Positions 18,401-28,138 of a DNA stretch of 64,000 bases are shown here, piece after piece (position 1 is the stretch's first letter; each line of letters starts with the position of its first letter). Origin of the DNA: Marinobacter segnicrescens (GTDB lineage Bacteria > Pseudomonadota > Gammaproteobacteria > Pseudomonadales > Oleiphilaceae); NCBI RefSeq assembly GCF_900111555.1, contig NZ_FOHZ01000005.1, positions 124,001-188,000 on the forward strand, given 5' to 3'. The translations under genes were made by a program, and so were the position numbers. The notes below the pieces were generated by a model, which worked only from the letters and a program-made list of their open reading frames with translations, was not told the origin of the DNA and did no database searches.

Positions 18401-18562
18401 CCCATTAGCCAGGTACAGGGCAAACCCGTAGGTAGCATCCAGGACAAGATGCCCCAGCGTTGACAGGAAGACATAGCCAAGCAGCCACGGCCACCAGCTG
18501 CTAAGCCAGTTGGGCGCGCGCGTAGCCAGTGATCGGTAACCTGGCGCTGCGAGCGGTCTCAT
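15419..18562 (-). CDS. Membrane GGDEF-EAL cyclic-di-GMP protein with MASE1-like, GAF and PAS domains
   Basis: 1047 residues. About eight membrane helices (1-305, MASE1-like), a GAF-like region (about 340-490), a PAS domain (about 495-610, AIMITDRHGGIVDVNAAFTKLTGY), GGDEF (about 625-790, intact RFGGDEF) and EAL (about 800-1040, intact FEALVRW, plus DDFGTGHSNL and AEGVET). Both catalytic signatures are present, so it may make or break c-di-GMP. It starts 9 bp after the chemoreceptor stop with AGGGG inside the preceding gene, so the two are an operon. The ligand is unknown. Confidence 0.92.
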   Translation of the reverse strand: MRPLAAPGYRSLATRAPNWLSSWWPWLLGYVFLSTLGHLVLDATYGFALYLANGGVLLAGAITLFDHSRRGFHAFLVLAALCDFVVKVYLVREPFATAGVASVTLVLQAWAGCWLIHLNAPASKLPNTLARVTGFLLYGAAIPTLLSAGLMLALFRTGLDGAPYSMDGWLFWIWWWVRRITSLVLVAPLLLLLLDRVTHKAVSDRYLDIRFLVSLILGAALSIVVFTHGTIGSGSFPAQSYLLIPVMLFMAIWLPLEKSLAVVLAVTLVAYWADSAGVPLAAGQGIGSMLTLSLFLVINAVIVWMLGALIHERQSAYQKLERQNAISRMKSQLNEFLIKEGSTQPQVFREACRILVTEGMFSRVCIDESCLDGVVSAGRQTCMYSDSEGKVREVADVSSDCFISPAVSLDAPAFFSCLDNSGKGARGDQVTHAGVFPLMKQGQAFATLSVFSADHQIFEPDLSRSIQEMIDDIGFALAMYDTQARLKQTAEVFLHSKEAIMITDRHGGIVDVNAAFTKLTGYSKDEVLGQNARVLISVKEDRAFYKDLFDMLAVKGFWSGELWKRTREGKALPFRGTVSAVFDGEGKVQHLISVMEDASEQLSYEQRIEKLANFDPLTRLPSRHYLRTQFERCVGENGTGQAWSLVFADLDGFKHVNDALGHHIGDRLLQHVAMRMQSCIRAGDLLCRFGGDEFVLLIKGDRKPVKELAARLRKKVAEPFQIESYDIQIDISLGIAVAGNDGDELDTLVQAADTAMYHAKATGGSRHCFYSPAMKEDARTRLTLRRELQIAIDQEQLFVLFQPKVDCSSGQPEVSGFEALVRWQHPEKGLISPGIFIPTAEENGQISDIDRWVMEQVLEQLGEWVQRYQDRVMPVSVNVSASLFSRAHFAETLLEMLENAAVPAHLIELEVTEHVAMAGFHRTLETMQKLKSMGVSLAIDDFGTGHSNLAYLREFPVNRLKIDIAFVKGIELDAKKQGLVQAITDMAKSLSMDVIAEGVETDAEREFLQSVGCTCYQGYLFYRPMAAADIDLLLKRDGGQAGVMHEK

Positions 18563-18571
18563 CCAAGGCCC

Positions 18572-20551
18572 CTATTCTGTCTGGAAACGGGCAATCTGCT
18601 CAGACAGGTTCTGAGCCAGTTCCGATAGATTCTCGCTGGCCTGTGCAACCTGGCCCGTCGACGTCGCTGTCTGCTCAGCAACTTCAGCGATTTGCTCAAT
18701 ATTGGCATTCATTTCCGAGGAGACCGACGACTGCTGTTCTGTTGCGCTCGCGATCTGCGTACCCATCTCGGAGATCAGGTCAACGCTTGCGAGGATTTCA
18801 ACAAACGCCTGTCGGGTCCGGCGGACCATGTCGACAGACGCATCGCTCTCGCTCAGGCTATGCTCCATGCTGGAGACTGCCTCCCCCGAGCCCGACTGCA
18901 GCCGTTGTATGCTCTGATGAATTTGTGCGGTCGAGGTCTGGGTACGTTTAGCCAGAGACCGCACCTCATCGGCCACCACCGCAAACCCCCGGCCATTGTC
19001 GCCGGCCCTCGCCGCCTCGATCGCAGCGTTCAATGCAAGCAGATTGGTCTGCTCCGCAATATCATTGATGACATCCACCACAGAGCCGATTTCCTGGCTG
19101 TATCCGTTCAGCGAGTTCACAGAATCGGTCGCTTTGCGTAAGGCTTCTGCGAGATCGCTGATCTGGTCAGTGAGGCGATTAATCAGCTGCTGTCCTTCTG
19201 TTGCCTGCTGGTTGGCCTTGCCGGCCGCTTCCGCAGCCTTCCCCGTATTTTCAGCCACTTCCCTGACCGTGGCAGACAACTCTGTCATGGCCGAGGCCAC
19301 CTGTTCGGTTTCCCGCTTTTGCCGCCCGACCCCTTCGGCACTTTCTTCCGTCACCGCAGATAGTTCCTCAGAGGCTTGGGCTGTTTGCTCCGCCGACTGG
19401 GAAACCTGCCTGATAATGCTCTGGAACTCATCCGCCATATCATTAAGCGAGGCGCCGGCCTCCGCCAACTCATCCTTGCCCGAAGAACTCACCCGATGCG
19501 TGAGATCCCCCCGGGCCAGAGCACTCGTAGTCGCCATCAACGCAGAAATACCGCTTCGTACACTCAGATAGAAGGTTGTGAACAGGTAGGCCACCGATAA
19601 CAGAACCACCACAAGGACCGTCAGGGTCAGGTTGAAAACCCCGGTAGCATTGGCTTCCCGCTCACCAAGTGCCCTGTCAACCAGGGGCACCAGTTCGTCA
19701 AACTGGTCGTAGACGGTCGTAATCGCTTCCGTTGCCAACGTCACAATCTCGTCCGGTGACGCCATCCGGCTGCCCGGCTGAATTAGGCGCTCCTCCAGTA
19801 ATCCGATGTAGCTTTTGATTGCGAGATCTGCCTCCCGGGAGAAAACACCAAGCTCATTACTCTCGGCATCCCTGAAACTCTCTGCCCGTTGCAGATTGTG
19901 CTGGATGTCTCTGCCGTCCCGCTGAATCTGACTGCTCAGAGCAATAAGCCTGGTCTGACTGTTATCCGTATGTTTTCCCCGGGCGGCCACGCCTACGCCA
20001 ACACCTCTGGCCTGCCCCATCATTTCCACCACTCCCGGATAGGACGAGGTGACCAGGGTGATCAGGTAATAGGTATCCGGAGAGGGGTCGAGAATCAGGT
20101 TTGACTGTTCACCAATCCGGTCAATAAGAGAAAAAAGGCCCTCCACGAGATCCACGTGTCTACGGAAGCTCTCCGCGGGCGTCATCTCCTCCAGGCCCTT
20201 TGTCAGGCTGTGCCAGTCATTCTCGAGACCGCTCACCAGCTGTTCTTGAGGGAATCTGAGCATTTCAAGCCGCGACAAGCTCTGGCTGATCCCGGTCTGT
20301 AACGCTTGCAGGGGGGTTGCGAACTGGCTGGCACCATTGAGATAGGCGGCCGACATGCCCCGATGCTCCTGGACTTTCTCGAGCACATCCCGGACCAGTA
20401 TGAGGTCCTGCAGGCCGGCTCGCTGGGCAGTGGTAAACTGCCTGGAATCAGCGGACTCTTTCAGGAGCAAAGTACTGATTATCAGCATCGGAACCAGAAA
20501 CACGACAGCGATGACAGCGAATTTTTTCCTGAAACTGAGGCTGCGCATCAT
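18572..20551 (-). CDS. Methyl-accepting chemotaxis protein
   Basis: About 659 residues from the ATG at 20551 (GGGGA upstream); the frame opens at 20584. One N-terminal membrane helix, a long periplasmic helical sensor (about 35-300), second membrane helix ([19 protein letters not shown]), HAMP, then the signalling domain with the invariant hairpin [19 protein letters not shown] and [18 protein letters not shown]. The sensor contains ERG-like text ([12 protein letters not shown]) reminiscent of NIT-type domains. First gene of the two-gene module flanked by the sdhB repeats. Confidence 0.93.
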   Translation of the reverse strand: MMRSLSFRKKFAVIAVVFLVPMLIISTLLLKESADSRQFTTAQRAGLQDLILVRDVLEKVQEHRGMSAAYLNGASQFATPLQALQTGISQSLSRLEMLRFPQEQLVSGLENDWHSLTKGLEEMTPAESFRRHVDLVEGLFSLIDRIGEQSNLILDPSPDTYYLITLVTSSYPGVVEMMGQARGVGVGVAARGKHTDNSQTRLIALSSQIQRDGRDIQHNLQRAESFRDAESNELGVFSREADLAIKSYIGLLEERLIQPGSRMASPDEIVTLATEAITTVYDQFDELVPLVDRALGEREANATGVFNLTLTVLVVVLLSVAYLFTTFYLSVRSGISALMATTSALARGDLTHRVSSSGKDELAEAGASLNDMADEFQSIIRQVSQSAEQTAQASEELSAVTEESAEGVGRQKRETEQVASAMTELSATVREVAENTGKAAEAAGKANQQATEGQQLINRLTDQISDLAEALRKATDSVNSLNGYSQEIGSVVDVINDIAEQTNLLALNAAIEAARAGDNGRGFAVVADEVRSLAKRTQTSTAQIHQSIQRLQSGSGEAVSSMEHSLSESDASVDMVRRTRQAFVEILASVDLISEMGTQIASATEQQSSVSSEMNANIEQIAEVAEQTATSTGQVAQASENLSELAQNLSEQIARFQTE

Positions 20552-20756
20552 TGCAGTCCCCGGACGAAGAATATGGTTAAACATCAGCGCGCCTTATTCT
20601 TTTTGTTTATGTCTTATAATTTTTGTATCGCTTCAAGCTACACCTCAATACCTGGCGCACCTATGACTTTTGTCAAGATCTCCATCTCTGCGACGAAAAA
20701 CCGCACGGGTATGCGCCACGGTTGCGGCCAATGACTATCGCCTGGCGTGGGGCGGC

Positions 20757-20819
20757 CTGAATCCCATGAAGGCCATCGGGCGTATCAAGGAGATGCTGTT
20801 CCGCGAGGGGGTCTGAGGC
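20757..20819 (+). repeat. 63-bp direct repeat, right copy (orphan sdhB 3' end)
   Basis: Repeats the last codons and TGA stop of sdhB with one mismatch, without the rest of the gene. Homology starts abruptly at CTGAA and stops one base after TGAGG. Outside it, 20585-20756 and 20820-21110 contain no gene I can support. Confidence 0.9.
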
Positions 20820-21110
20820 CCGACCTTCAAAACCCGGGCTTCCCAGCGGCATCCGGGTGGCCCGGACACAGTACTTCCACGGACGTGAGGGTGAATCTGT
20901 TTGCGCTTTTCCTGACCCCGGGTTAGATTCATGTCAAATCCCTTTGATTCCAGAATTGCCTTGCGACCTGAAACTGCCCTGACTCATTCCCGGATTGTCA
21001 TCCCTGACAAGCCCGGCCTCCCTACAGCGTTACTTTCCTGACGCTGGGCTCGCGCACGCGCCCGGTCCAGCTACCAAACAAAATTCACGATTACCTTACC
21101 GGAGACAAGC

Positions 21111-21497
21111 ATGTCCGATTTACCCGCTATTATTGTTGCCGAAGAAGACTACAACCGTCTTTCCGCCTTGCTGGAGAAGACCGACGACCCCACCGGCGTT
21201 GCCGAGGGGCTGGAAGATGAGCTCAGCCGCGCTGACCTCAAGCCCCTGGCAGAGATTCCGGCGTCCGTTGTGGTCATGAATTCCGTGGTCGTCTTTGAAG
21301 ACCAGGACAGCGGCAAGGAGCGACGCCTTCAGCTGGTTTACCCCCACCAGGTGGATGGCAGTGCCGACAAAATTTCCATCCTGGCCCCGGCCGGCGCCGC
21401 CATGATCGGCCTGAGCATCGGTGACAGCATCGAGTGGCCGGTGAAAGGCCGCAAACCCCTGCACCTGAAGGTAGTCAGCGTTACCCGGCAGGCGTAA
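21111..21497 (+). CDS. rnk: Nucleoside diphosphate kinase regulator Rnk
   Basis: 128 residues. An N-terminal coiled region (EEDYNRLSALLEK, EGLEDELSRA) is followed by a GreA/GreB-like C-terminal domain (VVVMNSVVVFEDQDSGKERRLQLVYP, APAGAAMIGLSIGDSIEWP). Rnk binds RNA polymerase near the secondary channel and affects nucleotide metabolism. GGAGA precedes the ATG. Single gene. Confidence 0.93.
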   Translation: MSDLPAIIVAEEDYNRLSALLEKTDDPTGVAEGLEDELSRADLKPLAEIPASVVVMNSVVVFEDQDSGKERRLQLVYPHQVDGSADKISILAPAGAAMIGLSIGDSIEWPVKGRKPLHLKVVSVTRQA

Positions 21498-21529
21498 CCG
21501 ACAACCCGTAATACCAGTACGGCGGGCGC

Positions 21530-22861
21530 TCAGCGCATATCGAAGAATTCCCGATGCAAGCGCCTGCCCGGCACACCCCATTGGCGGAACTGTCGGAACA
21601 GTTTTTCCCCAAGGCCCACGGGTCCACAGAACCAGAAGCTGGCCTGCTGCCACCCCGGAACCGCGTTCCGGATATCCTCAGGTGTCAGCCGACCCTCGAT
21701 ACGACTGCATCGAATGACCAGGTTAACGCCCGCCGCTTCCGCATCCGCCCGCAACTTTGCCAAAGCCTCCTCGCTGACATCCGCCGTAGGATGGAACAGG
21801 TAGACGGTGCGGTTGTCCGGTTGGCCCGCCAGACGACCCATTCGGGCAATAAACGGAGTAATGCCGATGCCCGCCCCTATCCAGACCTGGGTGCGGCAAT
21901 CATCTTCAAAATCAAAGCCGCCATAGGGCCCCTCCAACGTAACTGGCATACCCTCGCAGATCCGGCGGCTGGCCCGGCGGGTGTGATCCCCCAGTTCCTT
22001 GACCACAAACTTCAGGCACCGGGTTTCCGGGTTCCAGTCTGATGCAATGGTGTAAGGGTGCGGGCCTTCCGCAGCATCCGACGTGATAAAGGCAAACTGC
22101 CCGGGGCTATGGCCAGACCAACCCTGCGTTACCTTCACCAGAAATTCGAAAACTTTCAGGTCCGGATATCGGGTGACCGAAACCACCTCCCCCGGTACCT
22201 TCCGAACCTTGCCCGGCCAGCCAACCAGCAGCAAAACGGCTGCAACACTGCCAGCCACAACAGCGACCTGAGTCAGCCAGCCAATGGGCGCTACCCAGTA
22301 ATCAAACTCCATCAGGATGAAGCTGTGCCAGGCCAGGGGCAGGAAAACTACCGCCAGCAATTTGTGGGTTTTACGGAACAGGTGGTAGGGAAAGGCCTTC
22401 ACCAGCGCCAGCACAATCAGCACGGCAGCCGCATAGAAGGCCCATTCTCCCAAAGTTTCTGCCAGCCCCCGCTGGCCGCGGAACCAGGCTTCAAGGCCGG
22501 TGAGTTGCTGCCCGGCCCCTTTGCCGGCCGGCTTCTCCAGCCAGCCCCAGCCCACCATCCACTTGGTGCCCTTCGCCCACCACCAATGCAGCATGGCCAG
22601 CACCAGCGAGCCAATGCCCAGCCATTTGTGCAGCCGGTACACCTTGTCCAGGCCACCAACCCAACGCTCCAGAACCCGGAGCCGCAGCGCCAGCACCAGG
22701 GCCACCGCCATCATGACCACCGCCAGGATGCCGGAATACTGCACAAACACCGACCGGAAAGGAAAGTAAGCAAACGGGCTCACCCAAAGGCTATCGGCTG
22801 CGAACCAGACAGCACTGACGACTGCAACCAGCCCCCAGAAAAACAACGGAATACGCGACAT
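21530..22861 (-). CDS. Ferric reductase-like transmembrane flavoprotein
   Basis: 443 residues. Six-helix membrane part (about 1-215) with paired His residues for two haems (YRLHKWLG, MLHWWWAKG, RKTHKLLAV, AWHSFIL), then an FAD/NAD(P)H reductase of the ferredoxin reductase type (about 220-443) with HPYTIAS, GPYGGFDF, IGAGIGITPFIA and FCGPVGLG. It should pass electrons from NAD(P)H across the inner membrane; acceptor unknown. ATG at 22861 follows AGAGGAAA. Confidence 0.88.
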   Translation of the reverse strand: MSRIPLFFWGLVAVVSAVWFAADSLWVSPFAYFPFRSVFVQYSGILAVVMMAVALVLALRLRVLERWVGGLDKVYRLHKWLGIGSLVLAMLHWWWAKGTKWMVGWGWLEKPAGKGAGQQLTGLEAWFRGQRGLAETLGEWAFYAAAVLIVLALVKAFPYHLFRKTHKLLAVVFLPLAWHSFILMEFDYWVAPIGWLTQVAVVAGSVAAVLLLVGWPGKVRKVPGEVVSVTRYPDLKVFEFLVKVTQGWSGHSPGQFAFITSDAAEGPHPYTIASDWNPETRCLKFVVKELGDHTRRASRRICEGMPVTLEGPYGGFDFEDDCRTQVWIGAGIGITPFIARMGRLAGQPDNRTVYLFHPTADVSEEALAKLRADAEAAGVNLVIRCSRIEGRLTPEDIRNAVPGWQQASFWFCGPVGLGEKLFRQFRQWGVPGRRLHREFFDMR

Positions 22862-23063
22862 GGCAATTTCCTCTGCGTCGCCATCAACAAATAGCAAACT
22901 ACGCTTACCGCCGATCGTAATGCTTGAGGTAAATCAAACCGCGGGACCTCTACACGGCTTTTACCTACACCCCGAACCACGGCTTGTTCACCTTGCTTCT
23001 TGCGTAACCGGCAATCACCTACCAGAATAAAGCAATTGATTACTTTCTTTCAGGGAAGCTCCA

Positions 23064-23702
23064 ATGGCAATCGCAAAAGCGCCCGATAAACGCACCTACC
23101 AAAGCACCGAACTGCGCCAGTCCGCCACCATTGAGGCGGTTGTGCAGTTGTGTGCCGAGCAGGACCCGGCCACCCTGACCACCGCCCGGATTGCCGAGGA
23201 AGTGGGGCTTTCGCAGGGAGCGCTGTTTAAACATTTCCCGAACAAGAACCGGTTGTGGGAATCCGTGGCAGGCTGGGTCTCGGAGCAGCTGACCAGCCAG
23301 GTGTTCCGGGAGGCGGACCGGCACGAGCACGCTGACCAGGCCCTCGAGGCCATGTTTTTCGCCCATGTGCGCTTTATCGCCCGGCACCCCGGTATTCCCC
23401 GCCTGATGCTGGGTGAACTGCAAAAACCCGGCAATGGCCCGGCCAAAACCATCGTCCGTCAGACCCTTGCCCGCTACCGCAAAAAGGTGGTCGGGTTACT
23501 GCAGCTCGGCATCGATCAGGGGCGCATAGCCGCCGGTATCGATACCGAGGCGGCGGCGGTGTTGTACCTCGGGGCCATTCAGGGGTTGGTGGTTCAGGGC
23601 ATGGTCAGCGGCGAAATTGCCAGCCTTGAGCAGACTGCCCCCCGAATCTTCAAACTTTACAGCGCCAGCTTCCAGGAGATGACCAATGACCCGGAAAAAT
23701 AA
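23064..23702 (+). CDS. TetR-family regulator of the efflux operon
   Basis: 212 residues with an N-terminal helix-turn-helix (TTARIAEEVGLSQGALFKHFPNKNRLW) and an all-helical ligand domain. Its end overlaps the HlyD gene start by 17 bp, so it is first in a TetR-HlyD-RND operon and probably represses it. Ligand unknown. GGAAGC precedes the ATG. Confidence 0.92.
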   Translation: MAIAKAPDKRTYQSTELRQSATIEAVVQLCAEQDPATLTTARIAEEVGLSQGALFKHFPNKNRLWESVAGWVSEQLTSQVFREADRHEHADQALEAMFFAHVRFIARHPGIPRLMLGELQKPGNGPAKTIVRQTLARYRKKVVGLLQLGIDQGRIAAGIDTEAAAVLYLGAIQGLVVQGMVSGEIASLEQTAPRIFKLYSASFQEMTNDPEK

Positions 23703-25008
23703 ACTGACCCTGGCGCTGACCCTGATTGCCGGCATTGTCTTTGTGGTGATCATGGTAAAGCTGAAACAGCCACCGGAAAGAGTCGAGGCACAGGCAAGTG
23801 CAACGCCGGTGCGGATTATGGAAATCACTCCCCGTGAGTTCCGTACCGAAGCCCGCGGTTATGGTCAGGTGCTGCCGGCCCGAAGCTGGAATGCGGTGGC
23901 CAACGTGGGTGGCCGGGTTATCTGGAAACACCCGGAGCTGGAAAGCGGCAATCTGATCCCAGAGGGCACGCGACTGCTTGAGATCGACCCGACCCGTTAC
24001 GAACTGGCCGAAGCCTCCGCCAGGGCGGACCTGGCCGGCATTGAAGCGGAGCTGCGACAGCTGGACCAGGAAGAGCGCAATACCGGCGAGTTACTGAAGC
24101 TGGAGGAGCGCCGGTTAACACTGGCCCGGCGCGAGCTGGACCGGGCTGAAACCCTGGTGGCGCGGGGTGCCCTGTCGCAAACCCGGTACGACGAGCAGCA
24201 ACGAGCCACCCTGCAACAGGAGCAGGCGGTCCAGACCCTGCGCAACCAGCTGAACCTGGTTCCGGTCCGGCGTGACACCCTGCAGGCCCGCAAGGCCCGA
24301 GCGGAATCTGCCCTGGCCAGTGCCCGGGAAGACCTGGACGACACCCGTTTCGAAGCGCCCTGGGATCTGCGGGTACACCAGGCCGACATCGACACCGGCC
24401 AGCATGTCAGCCCCGGGCAGACACTGTTTATTGCCGACGATATCACCCGCGCCGAAGCCACCGTGCAGCTGGAAGTGGCAGAACTGCGCCGGGTGCTGTC
24501 GCAGTTGTCCGGGGGCAGCCTGCCGGAAACGGGTTCCACCAACCACTTCACCGACTTTCATGATCGATTGCCCCTGGATGACCTGGATATTCGGGTAACC
24601 CCCACCAACGTGCCCGATGTCCACTGGCCGGGTAAACTCACCCGGGTCACCAGCAGCCTGGACCAGGCCACCCGCACAGTTCAGGCCGTTATTTCTGTAG
24701 ACGAACCCTACCGCAACGCCAACCCGCCGGCGCGCCCACCCCTGGTCCGCAACATGTTCGTACAGGCCAGCATTACCGCGCAGACTCCGGAGCCTGTCAT
24801 CGTCATCCCGGCCAGCGCCGTGCATCAGGGTGTGGTGTACCTTGCTGACGAGGACAACCGCCTGCAGCGCCAGCCAGTGTCTGTCGCCTGGCAACAAGGT
24901 GAAGATGTCATTATCGATGACGGGCTGGCACCGGGAGACCGGCTGGTTCTGGATGACCTGGTTCCGGCCATCGACGGCACCCTGCTGGCCCCGGGAGATC
25001 AGCCATGA
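23686..25008 (+). CDS. Efflux RND periplasmic adaptor (HlyD/AcrA family)
   Basis: 440 residues. N-terminal membrane anchor, lipoyl half-motif, long coiled-coil hairpin (about 105-205, rich in Arg, Glu and Leu), second lipoyl half (APWDLRVHQADIDTGQHVSPGQTLF), beta-barrel and membrane-proximal domains. Bridges the RND pump to an outer membrane channel. Overlaps the RND gene by ATGA. No outer membrane channel gene follows, so a shared TolC-like channel is presumed. Confidence 0.93.
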   Translation: MTRKNKLTLALTLIAGIVFVVIMVKLKQPPERVEAQASATPVRIMEITPREFRTEARGYGQVLPARSWNAVANVGGRVIWKHPELESGNLIPEGTRLLEIDPTRYELAEASARADLAGIEAELRQLDQEERNTGELLKLEERRLTLARRELDRAETLVARGALSQTRYDEQQRATLQQEQAVQTLRNQLNLVPVRRDTLQARKARAESALASAREDLDDTRFEAPWDLRVHQADIDTGQHVSPGQTLFIADDITRAEATVQLEVAELRRVLSQLSGGSLPETGSTNHFTDFHDRLPLDDLDIRVTPTNVPDVHWPGKLTRVTSSLDQATRTVQAVISVDEPYRNANPPARPPLVRNMFVQASITAQTPEPVIVIPASAVHQGVVYLADEDNRLQRQPVSVAWQQGEDVIIDDGLAPGDRLVLDDLVPAIDGTLLAPGDQP

Positions 25009-28000
25009 TCCGCTGGTTCGCGGGGCACCCGACCGCCGGTAACCTGCTGCTGATCCTGATTCTGGCCGTGGGCCTGTTCGCTGCCCCCAATCTGACCCGG
25101 GAAACCTTTCCCGACTACCTGCCGCCGGAAGTCAGCATCACCATGGAATACCGGGGCGCCACCGCCGCGGATGTAGAGGAAGCCATTTGCCAGCGGCTGG
25201 GCGAAGCGCTACAGCGGGTGGATTACATGAAGGAGGTTTCCTGTACCGCCCGGGACAACCAGGCCCAGACCATTGCCAGCATGGAACCCCGGGGCGATAT
25301 GGGCCGGTTCCTGGACGATATCCGCACGGAAATCGAAGCCCTGACCGACCTGCCCGAAGAAGCCGAAGACCCGGTCATCCGGGAGCTTTATCGCACCAGC
25401 CTGGTCGCGGCCATCGCGGTGTACGGGCCCATGAGTTTCTCTCACCTGGAAGCCTACACCAGCCAGCTGGAAGACCGCCTGTTCGCCATGGACGGGGTGG
25501 CCGATGTGATTCCCGTGGGCCTGTCCCAGCGCCAGTGGCACATCGAAGTGTCCCGGGAACTGTTGCGCCAGTATGGCCTGGGCGTGCGCGACATCGCCCG
25601 GGCCATCAACAGCCAGAACCTGGACATGCCTCTGGGCACCATCGAGACCGACAGCCAGGACATCCAGCTGCGGTTTGTGGATGAACGCCGTTCCCTGCAG
25701 GCCCTGGCCGAACTGCCTGTGATCGGTGGAGCAGCCGGCGCTGTGCTGACGCTGGGCGACATTGCCACCATCACCGAGGCCCACGAACGGGAAGAGGAAC
25801 GGGTGGATTTCAACGGCCAGCGCGCTATCGTTCTGGAGATCCACAAAAACCGCCATGACGATGCCCTGCGGGTGATGGATTCCCTGGAAGCCTTTATCGA
25901 CGAGGAAAAGGGCCGCCGTGGCGGCAATGTCGAGCTGGAAATCACCCAGAACATGACCTCGATTGTGAAGGACCGTCTGCAAATGCTGGTGGGCAACGGC
26001 ATCACCGGCCTGCTGCTGGTAGGCCTGGTGATGGCCCTGTTCTTCCGCCCCCGCCTCGCCTTCTGGGCGCTATTCGGGCTGCCGGCTGCATTTGCCGGTG
26101 CCTTTGTGGTGATGGCCCTCACCGGCCTGTCCCTGAACATGATCACCCTGGTGGCCCTGCTTATGGCCATCGGTATTGTGATGGACGATTCGGTGGTCAT
26201 CACCGACAATATTGCCCAGTGGCACGCCGACGGCAACAGCCCGCTGGAGGCGGCTGCCAAAGGAACCCGGGAGATTCTGCCAGGGGTGCTGTCCTCCTTC
26301 CTGACCACGGTTTCCGTCTTCATCCCGCTGGCGTTTCTGGCCGGAGAGCTGGGAGCGGTGCTGGAGGTACTGCCGGTGGTGTTGATTGCCGCGCTGGCCG
26401 CCTCGCTGATCGAAGCCTTCTGGATACTGCCTCACCATCTTAAAAGCGGCCTGGGCAAGAGGCGCGAGAAGGCCCCTTCCCGCTTTCGTTCCGCCTTCGA
26501 CACCGGCTTTGAAAGCGTCCGGGAGAAAGTGGGGCAACTGGCCGACGGCGCTATCCGGTTCCGCTACGGCGTACTGGCCGCCATGCTGCTGATACTGCTG
26601 GGCTCGGTCGGTCTGATGGCCGGCGGCCATGTGCGTATGGAAGCCATGCCGGAAATCGACGGCGACGTACTGGAAGCCCGGGTGCTGATGCCCCAGGGCA
26701 CGCCCCTGCACCAGACCCGGGCCATTACCGAACGCATCACCTCGGCCATGCTCCGGCTCAACGAGGAATACACGCCAGACCAGCCCGACAAGCAAGCGCT
26801 GGTGCAAAACATCCAGACCCGCTTCAACCAGCACGCCGACGCCGGTGAAAAAGGCGCCCACGTGGCCACGGTGATGGCCGATTTGCTGACGGCGGAGCTG
26901 CGCACCGTGGACCTGGCCACCCTCACCGACCGCTGGTATGAAGAGATCGGAGATATCCCCAGCCTGATCGCCCTCAATATCCAGGAACCCGGTTTCGGCC
27001 CCGCGGGCATCCCCATTGAAGTGCGCCTGCAAGGTACTGACCTGGATGAGCTGAAGGCCGCGGCCCGGTATCTGAGCGACGAAGTTGCCCGTTATAACGG
27101 CACCTTCAACGTGCTGGATGATCTTCGCCCCGGCAAGCCCCAACGCACCCTGTCGTTGAACGACCGCGCCCTGTCGCTCGGATTGACGGCATCCGACGTG
27201 GCCAGCCAGATTCGAACCGGGCTGCTCGGGGATATCGTGGATACGGTGCAGATTGGTGATCAACACATCGAAATCCTGGTGCGCCAGACCAGCGCCGAGC
27301 GCAACACCCGCCAGTTCCTGGAAGACACCGTGATCACCACCAGCAAGGGCCATATGGTGCCCCTGCGGGAGGTGGCCGATATAACCGAGGAACGTCAGTG
27401 GGCGCAGGTGACCCGGATTGACGGCCTGCGCACGGTCACCGTGTCTGCCGATGTTAACAGCCGGACAACCAACGCCGATGCCATCGTGGCGGATTTGCAG
27501 AGCCAGGTATTCCCGAAACTTCAGGAACAATGGCCGGAGATTACCTTGCAGGTAGAAGGCCAGACCGCCCGCTCCCGGGAAACCGGCCAGTCCATCGCCC
27601 GGGGATTGCTGATCGGCCTGCTGGGAATCTTCCTGATCCTGTCGTTCCAGTTCCGTAGTTACCTGGAGCCGATCATCGTGATGCTGGCCATCCCGGTGGC
27701 CTTTATGGGTGCCGTCTGGGGGCACCTGCTGATGGGCTACAACCTGTCCATGCCGTCACTGATTGGTGCCGCGTCACTGGCCGGGATTGTGGTGAACAAC
27801 GCCATCCTGCTGGTGCAGTTCATCAAGAGCTACCGGGAACAGGGCATGAGCGCGCAGGAAGCCGCCGGTGCTGCCAGCCGCGCCCGCTTCCGGGCCATTC
27901 TGATCACCACCAGCACTACGGTGGCTGGCATGCTACCGCTGCTGGCGGAAACCAGCACCCAGGCCATGGCGGTGATTCCGCTGGTGATCTCGGTGGTGTT

Positions 28001-28097
28001 CGGCCTGCTGGTGTCTACCGTGCTGATCCTGGTGGCCTTGCCAGCGCTCTATGCCATTCTTGAGGATCTGGGCTGGGCCCGGAATAACGGGTCCTGA
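25005..28097 (+). CDS. RND-family efflux permease
   Basis: 1030 residues with the two-fold RND arrangement: a TM segment at each repeat start, large periplasmic loops, and TM4 bearing the proton-relay aspartates in GIVMDDSVVITDNI. The second half repeats the pattern with GIVVNNAILLVQFIKSYR. Inner membrane proton-driven exporter with the preceding adaptor. Substrate cannot be read from sequence. ATGA overlap indicates translational coupling. Confidence 0.95.
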   Translation: MIRWFAGHPTAGNLLLILILAVGLFAAPNLTRETFPDYLPPEVSITMEYRGATAADVEEAICQRLGEALQRVDYMKEVSCTARDNQAQTIASMEPRGDMGRFLDDIRTEIEALTDLPEEAEDPVIRELYRTSLVAAIAVYGPMSFSHLEAYTSQLEDRLFAMDGVADVIPVGLSQRQWHIEVSRELLRQYGLGVRDIARAINSQNLDMPLGTIETDSQDIQLRFVDERRSLQALAELPVIGGAAGAVLTLGDIATITEAHEREEERVDFNGQRAIVLEIHKNRHDDALRVMDSLEAFIDEEKGRRGGNVELEITQNMTSIVKDRLQMLVGNGITGLLLVGLVMALFFRPRLAFWALFGLPAAFAGAFVVMALTGLSLNMITLVALLMAIGIVMDDSVVITDNIAQWHADGNSPLEAAAKGTREILPGVLSSFLTTVSVFIPLAFLAGELGAVLEVLPVVLIAALAASLIEAFWILPHHLKSGLGKRREKAPSRFRSAFDTGFESVREKVGQLADGAIRFRYGVLAAMLLILLGSVGLMAGGHVRMEAMPEIDGDVLEARVLMPQGTPLHQTRAITERITSAMLRLNEEYTPDQPDKQALVQNIQTRFNQHADAGEKGAHVATVMADLLTAELRTVDLATLTDRWYEEIGDIPSLIALNIQEPGFGPAGIPIEVRLQGTDLDELKAAARYLSDEVARYNGTFNVLDDLRPGKPQRTLSLNDRALSLGLTASDVASQIRTGLLGDIVDTVQIGDQHIEILVRQTSAERNTRQFLEDTVITTSKGHMVPLREVADITEERQWAQVTRIDGLRTVTVSADVNSRTTNADAIVADLQSQVFPKLQEQWPEITLQVEGQTARSRETGQSIARGLLIGLLGIFLILSFQFRSYLEPIIVMLAIPVAFMGAVWGHLLMGYNLSMPSLIGAASLAGIVVNNAILLVQFIKSYREQGMSAQEAAGAASRARFRAILITTSTTVAGMLPLLAETSTQAMAVIPLVISVVFGLLVSTVLILVALPALYAILEDLGWARNNGS

Positions 28098-28098
28098 C

Positions 28099-28132
28099 GC
28101 GAAAGGCCGGGTTCAATGCCCCGGCCTTTCGC
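28099..28132. terminator. Bidirectional terminator between RND and ubiV
   Basis: GCGAAAGGCCGGG pairs with CCCGGCCTTTCGC between convergent genes. Confidence 0.85.
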
Positions 28133-28138
28133 TATTGG

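Noticed and set aside
26070..27725. 551-codon minus-strand frame over the RND pump
   Set aside because: GC-rich antisense shadow, His/Gln/Gly-rich text, no start signal.
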